DNA from: Casuarina equisetifolia
Lineage: Eukaryota; Streptophyta; Magnoliopsida; Fagales; Casuarinaceae
Length of the DNA: 64,000 nucleotides
Assembly: GCA_028551475.1 (NCBI GenBank)
Contig: CM052356.1
Coordinates: forward strand, 31,523,884 to 31,587,883
Direction of reading: 5' to 3'
The stretch's first letter is position 1, and each line of letters starts with the position of its first letter. This document shows positions 24,681 to 37,900 of this stretch, one piece after another. The notes under the pieces are model-generated. The model was not told the origin of the DNA and did not search any database. It saw only the letters and a program-made list of their open reading frames with translations. A program made the translations under genes and the position numbers.

Positions 24681-27059
24681 TTTAAAATTATATCATTATT
24701 ACATAATACAAAATACAAAAATTATCTCTTAATTCATGTTATATACCTATTTTAATATAATATTAAAACTTGAGTTAATCTAATGTACATAGTATATGAG
24801 AAAGCACCAATTTTACTCTATTAATTTTGAACTCAAAATTAAAAAAAATTGAAAACAAAAGACTTACAAAAAAAATGATCCTTAATTGATTTTAAATATA
24901 AAAATTATTCATCTAATTCAAAATTTAGTTTTGGAGTTGAATTATAAACATACTTCTAATATGTACAAAGAAAAATTTTAAGCTAATTAAGGTAACGTGT
25001 GACTTTATTATAACATTTTTAATAAATTCTCTAATTCTAAGAGTGAATAAAAAAAATAAAAAAAAAAAAAAATCTCAAACGATATTTAAAACATATGGTC
25101 TTTGTCATGTTTTCAACATGCCCGTTATACAGAGTGAACCCACAGGCTTCTCCCAATAACCTTTGTTTATTTGTCAAGTTGTGTATTGTCCCATCCCCTC
25201 TCATTTCTTGTCCAATGATAGAAACAATTTGGCTAAAAGAGTACAAAGTGAATCCAAATGGTCTCACAAGAGCAAATACGATAAATAATTTTAATATTAA
25301 TCAAGTGGCAAAGACCTTTGTTTTTGGTATTAAATAATTTTGTGGCTAGAAAGGAACTTGCTACGTTTTATTTAGAGGATCGTTCAAAAGAGGGAATGGA
25401 TCTGGATTTGATGAAAGTGGAATTTAAGTTAATTTAATCCGGCGGTGCTAAAGAGAAGGTAATGTTATGTGATTTTTTAACTTTTAAGGGCCATGTTTTG
25501 TGCACGAGAGATAATACTATTTGAGACAGTAAAGGTGTGTCCGCCGCAAGAAGTTAAATAGATGTTGCGTCGGCTTAGCTTTTCAATGTGCTGGTATTCT
25601 CAAACCCACGTGAAATTAAACAAAATGAAATTATAGCAAAAACTTTCGCCGCCGCAGAAGAAGACCAATCGCTGTTCAACAGAGAATAGAGAAACTTGCC
25701 TTTCTCAATTCTTATTGGTAGCAGCTATTTAAGCAAATATGATATATCATTATCTACGATGATATCTTTTTAATTAAAAGAAAAAAGGATATCAACTGCT
25801 GATAACTTCACTAAGTTACTAACAAGTTGACAAGAAAGGTTTTTTTTTTTGTTTTTTTGTTCTTTTTACTTGAAATCGATATCCCAACTCCGTTAAATTG
25901 ACTCTTGTAAACCAAAATAAAAAATTATTTTATAAAGTACTAAAAAAATTAATTTCATAAAACCAACTTATAAAAATTAATTTTCTAAAGATATCAAAAT
26001 AATATTTAAATAACAAAAAACAAAGACCGCTTTTTAATACATCCATTAACAAACCCGTATTAAGTAATATAAATAAACTTTGAATGGTGTGAAAACACAC
26101 TATCTTCAAAACTAGCCCCCAAACCCAACTTCATATAAGTCAATTCATATAGAAAAAGTTAATTTATGCAATAAACGTTAAGAATTCTCATTAAAATTGA
26201 CTCCTGTAAAACAAAAGAACAAAATAATAGAAAATTTGTTTAATCTATAGAACAGACTTATTAAAAAATATTTTTTAGAATATCATAGCAAGGTTTAAAT
26301 AATAGAAAACCATATTAAGTAGTATAATAAACTTTTAAATCATGTGAAAAACACACCATTTTCAAAACCAACCGCCAAACCTGCTTGGTTTGCACGCTAG
26401 AAAAGGTTAGCTACCCAGCCCAACCTTTATGTGTCAAAGCAAGCACCGCGCTTTTGGGGTGGCAGAAAGACGCAAACACCACGCGTTGGAGTTGTCAAAC
26501 TTGACCTTTTTTACAAGCATTTCCAACCTACCCATGGGCGAGGAAGAGGACCATACAATTTAGATTGATTATTCTTCTCCTTAAGTTATACCCTTTAAAA
26601 ATAAATTTATGGCTATAACAAGCAATATCAGATTCAATTCACTCAACCAAATCAAGGCAACTTGGATTTTAAGCCAAACCCTCTCGGGAAAGAACTAACA
26701 TAAAAAAGAAGGGTCATGGTCACAAATAGACTTGACTACTTGTCTCGTTAAATTCGACTTTGAGAAAGAACCGAAACCCATGAAGGGTCTATTATTGTCA
26801 TAGACCCATTCAAAAGGGCAATAAATCAACACAGAGGAAGGTATTTTCAGGCTTAGTTTCCTCTGGATTAGTCACGCTTCTGTTCAAAGCATCTAGAACA
26901 CGAAAAGATAACATCGATTGAATTGGTCAAGGTGCCGAAAAGTAAAGAGGAACAAGTCTCTCGTCTTTAATTTAATTAACAGAAGATAACAGCGAAAAAG
27001 AAAGTTGATAAGACATCAAAATGTTCCTAGTCTCGAAACATCGACCTCGAGATCCTATA
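24681..27059. other. AT-rich intergenic region between IREH1 and RCI2
   Basis: No gene was recognised. About 25897-26115 and 26197-26376 are a diverged tandem duplication: both contain ttgactc-tgtaaa, a tattaagta-tata block, and tgtgaaaa-acacac followed by ttcaaaac. The segment near 26390-26560 is somewhat GC-richer but has no open frame with recognisable product. The left part holds the IREH1 promoter; the right end holds the RCI2 3' UTR. Confidence 0.6.
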
Positions 27060-27385
27060 TTATCCAACTAGCACGTAGATTGCGTATATGATTCCAGGGA
27101 TGTAGCCCAACAGTGTCAGCAGCAAAGCTATCCAGAACTCCACCTGCATTTCCATGCACCAAAAATAAAAAGGGTAGGATAACAATCCAATATTAAAACC
27201 TTCGACTCAAAACTCATGGACGTATTTAAAATAGTATGATAAAAAGAAGACATGCAGCATATATTATTATTAAGAAAAAGGAAGAAGAAGATGAGAAGCA
27301 TTACTCCGCAGCCATAACGTAGGAACACCCCAACAGGTGGGAGGAGTATTGCGAGCACCACTTCCAGGAAAGTTTCCGAACCCAT
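27060..27385 (-). CDS. RCI2: RCI2/LTI6-type small hydrophobic membrane protein (PMP3/UPF0057 family)
   Basis: Two exons (27385-27305 and 27143-27060, minus strand) give 54 aa, the standard length for this family. The protein starts MGSETFLEVVLAILLPPVGV, continues FLRYGCGVEFWIALLLTLLG and ends YIPGIIYAIYVLVG. Two membrane helices are separated by a short loop, and the LPPxGVFLR and GCGxEFWI signatures are intact. The intron falls after GCG, between the helices. Family members sit in the plasma membrane and help limit membrane hyperpolarisation and sodium entry; many are induced by cold, salt or ABA. The numbered family member cannot be told from this sequence. Assignment is firm despite the short length. 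Confidence 0.95.
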
Positions 27386-27624
27386 GAATGAATTCCTGCT
27401 GAATCTGAGGAAGAACTGCTGAAGTCTGAGGGAGCAAATGGTTTGAGTGTTTGAGTTGAAGAGCTGCGGCAGGTAAAGCGTTTAAGGGGAGGACGAAAGC
27501 AAAATTGGTTAGGACAGATGTCGGAGTTTAGGGGCCGAGAGTGCCACGATGGTCAAGAGTTCGACACGTTTAATGTTTTCCCGGTTTTGTCGTTGTCCTC
27601 TTTTGACTCGTACTAAAGTGTCTC

Positions 27625-28030
27625 GAGCTTGATCCGGCAAAAACCCACTGCATGTGAACTTTCGCTGCACCTCACCATTTGAGCGTACCGTGCCCGTGAT
27701 TGCAAAGGGAGGTTCCGTTTTCAATCTTATCTCCTAAAATGAAATTGTGGTATGTGGGAAGGCCTTCGTACTCAATAGCAAACTTTTGATTGAGATAATG
27801 AGTTAAATAATAAATCTCTTAAAACATTAAATTTCAAGATTTTCTTGAACATATCAATCTTGATCTGGTGAAACCCAATGCACGGGATCTTTTGGGTGGC
27901 TCACAACTTAGGTAATCATGCCCGTGATTGGAAATGAAGGTTTGGCTTCTCAATCTTATCCACTCAAATCAAATTGTGGTGTATGAAACGCCTTCATATT
28001 CAATAGTAAATCATTTGATTGAAAATAATA
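27625..28030. repeat. Diverged tandem duplication upstream of RCI2
   Basis: The stretches about 27625-27800 and 27860-28030 share, in order, cttgatc-gg, aaaccca-tgca, tgcccgtgattg, tcaatcttatc, aaattgtggt and gccttc-ta-tcaatag. Offset is about 235 bases. It is noncoding and may overlap the RCI2 promoter, since RCI2 is transcribed leftward from 27385. Confidence 0.75.
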
Positions 28031-28567
28031 GTTATGACATGGTTAATGATCTTATGTTAAGAAATATATTGATATTTTTACTAATATGACAATAAGTTTC
28101 ATTAATTTTCAAGTAAGCTTTAAGACTAGATAATGAATTTCTTAAAATATCAATGCTCAAAATCCTCTTTAGCTTCATTACGAGCACCTATGGCTCATGC
28201 ACTACAATGGTCCTATGATTTGACCATTCTAATGAAAGGACTTTTAATGGATAACAATCTCACATTGCTATTAAATATATTGAGATTGCTATTTATATAA
28301 TAACAAGTCGTTTCATAACTATGATTAGAGGATTTTATTTGACAAGGAATACTACTAGGAAATGCATGTTAAAATTATTCCTCCAAACTTCCTTTTTTAG
28401 GGACACAGTGACCATACATGTTAAAATTAGGAGTAAGAGTGAAATTTATCATTTTTACTTGTAAGGACCAAAAATGTTTTCTAACACTGTTTTTTTTTTT
28501 AAAAAAATAAACTTATAAATATGAGACTTAGAAAATCTAAGTCATGTAAAGAAAAGAGGATATAAGT

Positions 28568-29130
28568 CATTGTGGGTCAATGGATGTTTGGTCATCAAGC
28601 AATTCGCTCCACTCTGATTCCACCCCAAGCCCATTCCACACGGTTTGAGGTTTCAATTGAGAAGCCAACACTAAATGAACATTTACGCGTTTAACCAGCA
28701 TGAAATAAGTAAAAGTTAGGCCTTTGCCAAACCAGAAACATAAAAAGTCTAGCCAAATGGGATCAACCTTTCCATAGGTTTGCTGCTGGGAATATACCAG
28801 AAACATAAGAAGTCTAGCCAAATGGGCTTGCCGGGAATATGATGCTATCCATTGTGGGTCAATGGATGTTTGGTCATCAGGCAATTCTTTCCACTCTGAT
28901 TCCACCCCAAGCCCATTCCACACGGTTTGAGGTTTCAATTGAGAAGCCAACACTAAATGAACATTTACGCGTTTAAACAGCATGAAAAAAGTAAAAGTTA
29001 GGCCTTTGCCAAACCAGAAACATAAAAAGTCCAGCCAAATGGGATCAACCTTTCCATTACTTTACTGCTGGGAATATACCAGAAAAGTAAGAAGTCTAGC
29101 CAAATGGACTTGCCGGGAATATGATGCCAT
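28568..29130. repeat. Recent tandem duplication, 282-base unit
   Basis: The unit starting cattgtgggtcaatgg at 28568 repeats from 28850 with only a few percent differences. Each copy has a nested near-repeat of aagtctagccaaatggg. A long minus-strand open frame across the array follows from the repeat period being a multiple of three and does not match any family I know. Confidence 0.92.
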
Positions 29131-29309
29131 CATCTAGAAATACAAGTATTTAAGAGTTTTAATCCTGATATTTTAAACAAACAACCAGAATCATGATTGG
29201 AGTCTGAAAAACACAAATATTACAGCAGGAAACAGGAAAACGATACACCGAGGAGAATCAATAGTTCTCAAAGATGAGACCAACAGTCAAGCCAAATGAT
29301 AACAGAAAG

Positions 29310-29660
29310 AGGCAGTATGCTAGCTAAGTCAATCCCGAGATCCCTCAAGAAACTTAAATATCATATTCATCTAGATGGCGAGAGAAACTAGCCCCGCTGA
29401 ATTACTTCCACAAAATACATATCATATTCATTTAGTTTACTAGGGCTAACATAATAAAGTAGACGGAAATGGCAACAACAAGAAGCAGTTGAAATACCAA
29501 CAACAAAAGGCAATTGAAAATCCAATATGGTAGCTAAGGCAATTCCAAGATACCTCGAGAAACCTGTCATAACATGTTCATCTAGATGGAGGCTGAAGCA
29601 TTATTCTCAAAATGATAAATTCCTTCATCTTGTTTACTAGGGCTAACATAACAGAGTAGT
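29310..29660. repeat. Diverged tandem duplication, about 220-base unit
   Basis: About 29310-29460 and 29530-29660 share tagctaag-caat-cc-agat, cctc-agaaac, ttcatctagatgg and gtttactagggctaacata in the same order. It is noncoding as far as I can see. Confidence 0.75.
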
Positions 29661-30240
29661 GGCTATATTCTCTCTCAAGCACATCATCTAAGCAGACAAG
29701 AATGCCAACAACAACAACCATTTAAAATTTCAGACAGTAATTAGCTCCTAATAATGTTTTGTTCTAAGGAGGGATTTCACGGTTGCCGTTTACAACAGAT
29801 TGAGGCATAGCCTCCCCCAAATCAGTAGCTTGGAATTTCCACACATTCTAGCAGTCGAAGATTGGCCACTCACTTGATAGTTACCCTATTATTGGTTTAT
29901 CGAGAATCCACTAACAATTGCAAGTATCAAACACAAATCACATGCGGACTGTGTCTTCCAGTAAGACACTCAAGAACTACATCAAGTCAAATCTTTCATG
30001 AGTACGTCTGGAAAAGTGATACAATTCATGCATTGCAATCAATGTAGTAATTCCAGCATCTGGCTCAAGCAACAAAACTGAGCTTCCTTTTATCAAGATG
30101 AGAAACATTATTCATAAAACCAAGTGATGGAAATCTTTGTGACCAAGTAATCATGGTACATCAAAGGAAACTTCTTTCTACACAAAATGATAAATGAGAA
30201 AGGCACAAAAAATTAGCAAAATAAAACAAGAATTCTACTA

Positions 30241-30947
30241 TTAGGGCTGATAAACATCCGGAAGCTGAAGGCCCACGCTTGCAGCAGATTTTCCAAGTAC
30301 TCTTTTCATTTCATCCGATCTATCAACAGCAATGTTGTATGAGAACAGTAGCTCCTGCCATAATCATCACCCATTCAAATATTAGAGTCAGAATGAAGGA
30401 AAAAAATCGAATCATTGATTAAGCAAAAGAGAGCCTGTTTGAGTGGACAAACTGAATCAGCAGAGCTGGACACTAAGAAAGCAAAATCCAACCCAGAAAA
30501 GAACTACCACACAACATTCACACCATTACCAATACTAGCTCACGTTCACAGTGATCCATAGAGCCGTGTTGGAAACCAATTCAATGTGAATTTGATCAGT
30601 TCCAATGTTCACTCAAACCAAAAACTTAAGCCTGTGCTATCCGAAATCACCAATAGCAATTTTCATTTTCTCAAAAATGCAAAAAGGTAAAGGGCAAATT
30701 GAATTGGAAGGATGAAAACAGGCAGTGCCTTGTGATGATGGACGCTATTGAGCAGAAAGGTGTAGTCACTGGCAAGCTTGATTTTGTGCCGAATAGACGA
30801 GAGGTCCGACAGCGCGCAGTTCTTGCGGAACTCTTCGGTCACGAATTCCCTGAAGCGCTTCTTGCTGTCTTCCTGAACAATGTGCTGCTTCACAGCCTTG
30901 AGGAGCTGCCGATACGCCTTGGCGGCGTGCAAAACTTCGGAGCTCAT
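30241..30947 (-). CDS. FMC1-like LYR-motif protein (putative mitochondrial assembly factor)
   Basis: Two exons (30947-30729 and 30354-30241, minus strand) give 110 aa. The start is MSSEVLHAAKAYRQLLKAV, with an AYR tripeptide in the first helix as in Complex1_LYR proteins. The rest is helical and highly charged, and ends VGLQLPDVYQP. The pattern of a LL-S-H helix end, then SAxxVGLxLP, resembles FMC1, a LYR-family protein needed for F1-ATP synthase assembly in fungi. The intron begins with GC instead of GT (AAG|gcactg); moving the donor to the next GT would add three residues, also in frame. The gene is head-to-head with GET4. The FMC1 link is by pattern; mitochondrial targeting is inferred. 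Confidence 0.75.
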
Positions 30948-31906
30948 CTCCGGCAACCCTCACTCCCCTTTCCTGCATCCAGTTTGCATTTCCACTCAGT
31001 CAAACACTCAAAGATATCGAAAGGGAAGAATTGAATTCGAGTTCTTCGCTCTCGCTTTGACTGGTACCTAAAAAAAAAAATCAAACTCTTCAATTGAAAC
31101 CAAAAGAAACCCCAAACCTCTTAAGGGCTTCTTTCCTCGGTGGTGTTTTTGAGGTGTACTGAGGCAGACAATGTCGAGCTGGGTCGCGCGGGTCTTTCTC
31201 AAAGGTGAATCAGGTTGCGCTCGGGTTCCGGTCACAGCAGGCGAAGCGGGTGGCGCACTGTGGGCTCACAGATCTGGGTTGCACTTCACTGGGCCAGACC
31301 ACGCTGGGCTGCACGAATGACTCCACAGAATCAGACCTTCAAATGTGTTTTTGACTGAACTTTAACAGTGAATTTTGCCACGTCTTTTTGGGCTTTTTTT
31401 GAACCATTTTTCCTAAATGGTGGAACCCATGTTGAACCATTTTTGAACCATTTTAATTTAACAAAAATTCACACATTAATAAAACTTAGAATTGTATTAA
31501 AAATAACAATCATTCTGTTGTTTCAATATAATATTTTTCCTTATACGTGTAGGTGATTCGCTTTCTTAAAAACTAATTCTAAGATTTTAAGATTATAAGA
31601 TATACTCTTTTTAATGTTGAAAAAATATATTATTTTTAATATGATATTAGAATTCATGTTGAAAGCAATATCTAATCATAAGTGATTAAATTTTTTTGAT
31701 TTTGCTCTATTATTTCTTTTTTCATAAATTAAGTTTTCTGAATTCCTAAATATAATTTGCTTGAGGCCTGGAAGGGCCCGGGCATGCGAGAGTGAAAGCA
31801 AACCCTTCGCGTCTCTGGGTTGCAGCTTGATCCTCACAGATACCGAATCCAGAGAGATCTCTGCCACCGACGAAGAAGGAAAAGGAGTGTCTCGCGCGCT
31901 GAGGTC
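30948..31906. promoter_or_regulatory. Shared divergent promoter region of the FMC1-like gene and GET4
   Basis: The 959 bases between the two start codons must hold the leaders and promoters of both genes. Four TGGGCY (site II) elements lie on the plus strand at 31261-31266, 31290-31295, 31305-31310 and 31389-31394. Such elements are bound by TCP factors and are common in promoters of plant genes for mitochondrial and ribosomal proteins. The area 31140-31320 is GC-richer than its surroundings; the area 31400-31700 is AT-rich. Confidence 0.6.
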
Positions 31907-34900
31907 ATGTCGCGGGAGAGACCGAAGAGAGGCACGCTCCCCCCGGCTCAAGAGGTACCTACGACCGCTCCATGTTTCGTTGCGTATGTTTTGATTCTCT
32001 AGGAAGACAATGGAGGATGAATTAAGAAAGCTTAGAATCTGAATGTTTTTCATGTTTGATTTTGCTGAAAATGGTAACATCATGCTAAGGGCTTTGATTC
32101 ACGTGTTCTTTAGCAGCCCGCAGCATAGTTATAATTTACTTTTCTTTTCGTTTTAGATTGATAGTTGACTTGATCATTAAGTTTTTGTCAGATTGGATTT
32201 TGCTTAGCTTCTTACGAGAATTTGTGGCAGTCTTTGTTTGGTCTCTGAGAAAATGGAGTTTACACAATAAGTTACTAACATTTTGAGCTTATGTTAATCT
32301 TGTGCACATAGTTTTGTGTTTTTCAACAAAAAAAGTAGAAATTTTTAGTTATAGCTTGGAATTTTTATCAGCAGCGAAGTGGAGAGTAAGCTCAATTGTA
32401 GATTCGTAGAAGGATGTTATTGGGTAGATTGAATGTCTTAGATTACATAAATGACACTGTAATGTTCTGGGAGTAACAATTCTGCTCCACAATGTAATAT
32501 CATTTTGTAGTTTTGACTCAACATGGGTTCCACTCTGTGGGTCAAAGTAGCTTTCCATGAATTAGAGATAAGGAGTTTTGATTATGCTACCTTCCTTTTG
32601 TTGTCATATGCAGTACATTGAGAAATTAGAGAAAGATGTACAGGAGGGAAATTTTTATGGAGCTCAACAGATGTACAAATCTATCAGTGCAAGGTATATA
32701 CATCATCATGCCGCAAAGCCCCTACATTTTTTTGACATAAGTAAATGTGAATCCAATTTCTCTGTTCTCAAAGAACATTGTTTTCACTTTTCGGTTCTCA
32801 TTACCCTATAAGTTTACCACACATGTTTCAAACCAATGTATGCACTCTGATGAAACTTGCATGCTTTGTCTCAGATATGTGGCTGTTCAGAGGTATTCTG
32901 AAGCCTTGGATATCCTTCAATCTGGTGCTTGCATCCAATTGAAACATGAACAGGTTATTTTATTACCTTATTCTAGGCTTTTTGTTGTTCATTGACTTTT
33001 ATCTAGTCTAGTTATTTATATAGGCAATTATTTGTTATGGGATACATAATCAGCCTGTGAATAAACTGGACAGGGGCTGGATGCTTACATACTCAAGCAA
33101 ACCTAAGATGATAATTGGTTCTTTTTATGTGTATCCTGTTGATTGCATTTGATACCCTCAGTGTTCAATGCAGAATAATTATAATACACTGGATAAAGAT
33201 CTCATACATTTTTCCATTGCCGTAATTAAATGGTTGTCGCTGCTCAAATTCACATCTTCCATTAGTTGATACGCAACTTAATGTAATTTAGATGTGGGGT
33301 TGCAAATGATCGTGCCTACCCTTGGGATATAGATTTTTCGTTGATTAAGGATGGAGCACAATCTTCACAGGTAGAAAGGTACACTTGCGGATGGCTAGTT
33401 GGCAATACTTATAGTGTTATCCAAATCCTTACTATTTTGCTGTTTATTTTAATTGCCTATTAACAATTGCTACATAAGAAACTTTAATGAGTTGTGTGTG
33501 ATTTGTCAGGAAATTATAGTTGTTCCTTATATCTTTTTGAGTGTATTCAATTGATAGAGTGGAAAAATCTTTCAGATTACTTGTGGTGCGGAGCTTGCTG
33601 TCTTATTTGTGGAGACACTTGTTAAAGCAAAAATTCCTTATAACGATGAAACACTTGGTCAGTTTATTTGTTCTGTTATTTCCTTGTGTTTTAATTTTAT
33701 TGACCATCAACTTTGTCCTGGCCAGTTCTCACTTTAATTTCATCTTTTTTGCTAATCGACTCTCCCTGGGACAGGTCTGCTAACTTGGTTTTGATTGTTT
33801 TACGCATAACTAGTTATGAAATTTAACTGGCCTTTATGGTTACTTCACAAGTTTAGATGACTGGCTATGTTTTTCTTGTCACATTAGCATTTTGATGCTA
33901 GCCTCTGTTCTTTCTTTTGTGATTATGACTAAATGTCTTTGTGATTAGACCGTGTCAGGAAAATTTACAAGATGTTTCCTCAGATTCCTCTGCCACAGCA
34001 CATACCAGATGACGATGAAATGCAACAAATTTCTGAAGCCCTTGGGGCGGCAAAAACACGTGTGGAAGGCTGTTCATCATTCTTAAAGGCTGCCATGAAG
34101 TGAGGCCACCATTCTTTTCTTGGTTATAAAAAATATCGATGGTTATTTTTATTCTTGCTATTGTTCAGGTATTTCTAGCAGATGTTAGTATGTCCATTCT
34201 TTCTCCAAATCTCTTTGTTGGAGTAACAGTTCATGCTATTTAAAGTGATGCATTAAGCTGCCGGCATTCTACCTTGTGCTATTTGTTTCTGGCAAAAATT
34301 TTCAGTAAAGCATACTTGGAGGACTATCTATAGGATGTATCTCAAAATCTGTTCCTTGGTACCCCATTTGTCATGTTGCTTTTGCCTCAGTTGTAGGCTT
34401 GTTATTCAGCATGGCAAATGCATTGCTAAATATTCATTTTTTGTTTTTCAGGTGGTCTGTGGAGTTTGGAGCACACAGGAATGGATCTCCTGATTTACAT
34501 GTTATGCTTGCTGAATATATATGTTCTGAATCCCCTGAAGTGGTAGGTTGATGATAAAAAACATGGGACTCATGAAGTATCTGGTTATTGCTGCTTCTTT
34601 TGAGTTTATGTGCTTCACTCCCATGCCTCTGCCCTCCCCAAGACTGCTTTTTTTCTTTCTCTTTTGCAGTTCAAGCTGTGAGCCTCGCATGTTATTGCTA
34701 GCTTTTTCTTCATTAAGCTCCATAATATTTCTTAAGTAGGAGGTTAAGTGAAACATTTCAACCTGAGTTATTCTTTGTTACAGTTGCTAGATGCATACTT
34801 AATTATACAGAAGAATTTAAATATAAATACGTCTAGTGGGATGATGGAAAGGAATGGATGATATTATGCTTTATAACCTAATCAAGAATCTTGAACAATC

Positions 34901-37900
34901 AACTCTTTATATATGTTCGTGTGCATCTAAATTGGGCACCCGCATGCATGTGCATCTGTGTCTACATTCACAGAACTCCATGCATTTTTGAATGTAGTAT
35001 ATATGATTGTAGTCATACACATATCAAAACTCCCGATCACAGAAGTTCAAGTTATGTCATTCACATTAAGGAGGCTTTTCAAGGTCTTTTTAGTTGCTTT
35101 AAGATATTCCCGTTCAAGGTTAAAAAGAAAATATTAAAGAAATGTAATTAAAATGAAGTTTTATGAGTTTAAACGAGTCAACCAAGTTGTATGATTTAAG
35201 CTCACTTAAAAAAAAATGTCAAAATTTCGTGTTGAGCTTGGCATGTCTAAATCGAGTTAAGCTTATAAAATTGAATGCAAATTATTTATGAATGGTTGAA
35301 ATATTTAAAGTGATAGGTAAGGTAAATATATGTTGTAACCTTACTTTGCTTTTGAAGACACCACTCCAAATCATGTCAATTATTTATGTGTTGTTTCTCT
35401 ATTATTTTCTTCATTTTTCACTGAATTTCATAGTTCCAACATGGACCAACATGCTTCACCTCTTTGGAAAATATTTTCACACTGTTTGTTTCTGTTAATT
35501 GAAATGTACTTTAAATAGTTGCATGAAACCAGAAAGTACATTTTAGTCTGTATATAGTGCTGGCCTTCGTTTTAGTGGTCCAGTATGAACCAATATACTG
35601 CTTCCTTACAGGACATGGCAAGAGTATGTTATCATTTTGTCAGAGGAAACAACCCCAACAAGTTTGCTTCTATTCTAGTAAATTTTATGGGAAAGGTTAG
35701 TGTCTCGCTTTTTTGTCATTGTTGCTGAACAAAGAAAGTGATGTCCATACTTTGTTTTGAAACATGATGTGGCATTTAAATTATGTTATTGGTTAATTTT
35801 TTAATGACTTTATAACATAATACTGGTGAAGTTACTCAGTATTTCGGGGTTTCCTTCTTGTTCTTCACTAAAAATTTTGATTTGTTCATCAAAAGTGCTG
35901 CAGGCTGAAACCAATGTGCAAATTTCCTGACATAAGCCCATCTAACAGAACTTATAATTCTTTAATAATTCGATTTCTTAACCAAGCTATTGTCTGCATT
36001 AGCTTCACCACAGTGCTTGCTTTTTTAATTTGTTGGAGAGTCTTTCATTTAATTAATCTAGTTCTCAACTTTACAGTGTTATCCAGGTGAAGATGATTTG
36101 GCCATTGCACGGGCAATTTTAATGTAAGAACACTTGAGAATTGGATGCTTGAGTTGTGATAGAGTAGTATAATTTACATCCTTTTTGAAGGATGATCAAA
36201 ATTGAGAAATACTCAAAAAAAAGTTTGCTTCACATTCATATTTGTATAAGTACAGGAAATTGAGTTCCTTGCCCGGCTATCCTTTTTTCTGGTTTTGTTG
36301 TTTATCTTTATTTAGTCTTTTTTTTTTTAACTCCCTATAAGGTACTGAGTTTTGAAACTTATTAAGCATTTTTATTTTCTTCATCTTAGGTATTTGTCTA
36401 TGGGTAATCTGAGAGATGCTAACAATCTCATGGATGAGATAAAGAAACAAGTGGAATCTAAGCAGCTTGAATTTCCCCAATCAGATTTGATACAGTTCCT
36501 CATATATCTTTTGCAAACGTAAGTTGCATTTTATTGTTCTATTATTGCAAACATAAGTTGCGAGCTTGATGAGTTGGCATGCAATGCTGGCAATGCAGCT
36601 TATAATGTGTCAGCCTGATGGCTTGATTGTTTCAATTGCTGGATAGTAGGATAAACATTTTGCATGTTACACTTGGTCTGAAAGAAAAGGTCAATAAATA
36701 AAGTAAGTTAGATACTTAGTGAGAGAATAGAATTACAACCCAATAAATGCTGAGATATAAATATAATGGTTGGAGAAATCTGGAAATTCGTTTCTATTCT
36801 CTTTTTTTTTTTTGTGGTTGTGTGTGTGTGTGTGTTTGGGGGGGGGGGGGGGGGGGGGGTGAACTAGTCAAGTTGTGGAATAATAAAGGAAAAATGGGAA
36901 GATAAATTTGATGTAACATGTTTGCATTCAAAGATGTTAATAACAGAATGTGAAGTTCCCCCTGCTAGTCTGGGATTCCTTAATCTTTAAATGGTGATAA
37001 CTGAAGAGACATTACATTTGAACTTCACATGTTTGTCCAAATTTCTCCTAAAGGAGCTTGCGTGAAACCGTTTGTTGCTCAACATTAGCCATATTTTCTG
37101 TTGCAAACGCCATCTTTTGTGAAGGTATTTTGAATCATTCCAGAGAGTTTTAGCATGAGGATCGTTGATTAATCCAAATATTTTTGCTTATAGATTGCAG
37201 AGAGATGCTTTGCCTCTTTTTAATATGTTGAAGACAAGTTACAAGACAAGTATAGAAAGGGATCCTGCATTTAATGAGGTGTGCATTTTCACTGGTGATT
37301 TCTGTTTCTAGATTTTTTAAGTATATATCTCCAACTAAATACAGTGAGTGTTGCTTTACTCTGCTATCTGTCCGTTATTTAATTTTCTAGTTCTGTGTCA
37401 AAAAGTTTAAAGTATCTTCACTTGATTTTACTTTATTTTATATTTAATTTTTTTGGCCTCTAACTTTGTAATTAATTCTAAACTGAAGAATATGTTTTAG
37501 TTGCTAGATGAAATTGCAGAGAGATTTTATGGGGTACGGCGTAGAAATCCCCTACAAGGGATGTTTGGCGATATCTTTAAGGTACTGTTCCTTGTTCCAC
37601 TATGGTTTAATTATACTTTTCAACACTAAATTACCCAGCCACTTATAGATCATCTATAAGTGGCTGGGGGTGCCCCCTTGGCTTAGTGGTAAGCCAAGGA
37701 GCCCCTTTCCCAATGCTGTGTGCGTGCGTTTATTAAAAAAATATATATATAGTTAGTGGTTCAGGCGTATGGTCAATAGGGTATATAGTTACTAATTCAA
37801 ATGGTAAGGGTTCCATGCAAAACTTTTTAAACCAAAGGGATTGATTGTAGAGTTCAATAGTTTATAGATGACCATATATATATAATACCCTATTGACCGT

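Noticed and set aside
28567..28983. Minus-strand open frame with an internally repeated protein
   Set aside because: The repeat is the 282-base tandem DNA duplication, whose unit is a multiple of three; no conserved domain.
28568..29130. CRISPR-like direct repeats
   Set aside because: Two long units without spacers in a plant genome; a simple tandem duplication.
37676..37699. tRNA gene or SINE head, from an A-box-like TGGCTTAGTGG
   Set aside because: The word is inside a perfect hairpin and no B box (GGTTCRANNCC) follows at the right distance; kept only as an inverted repeat.
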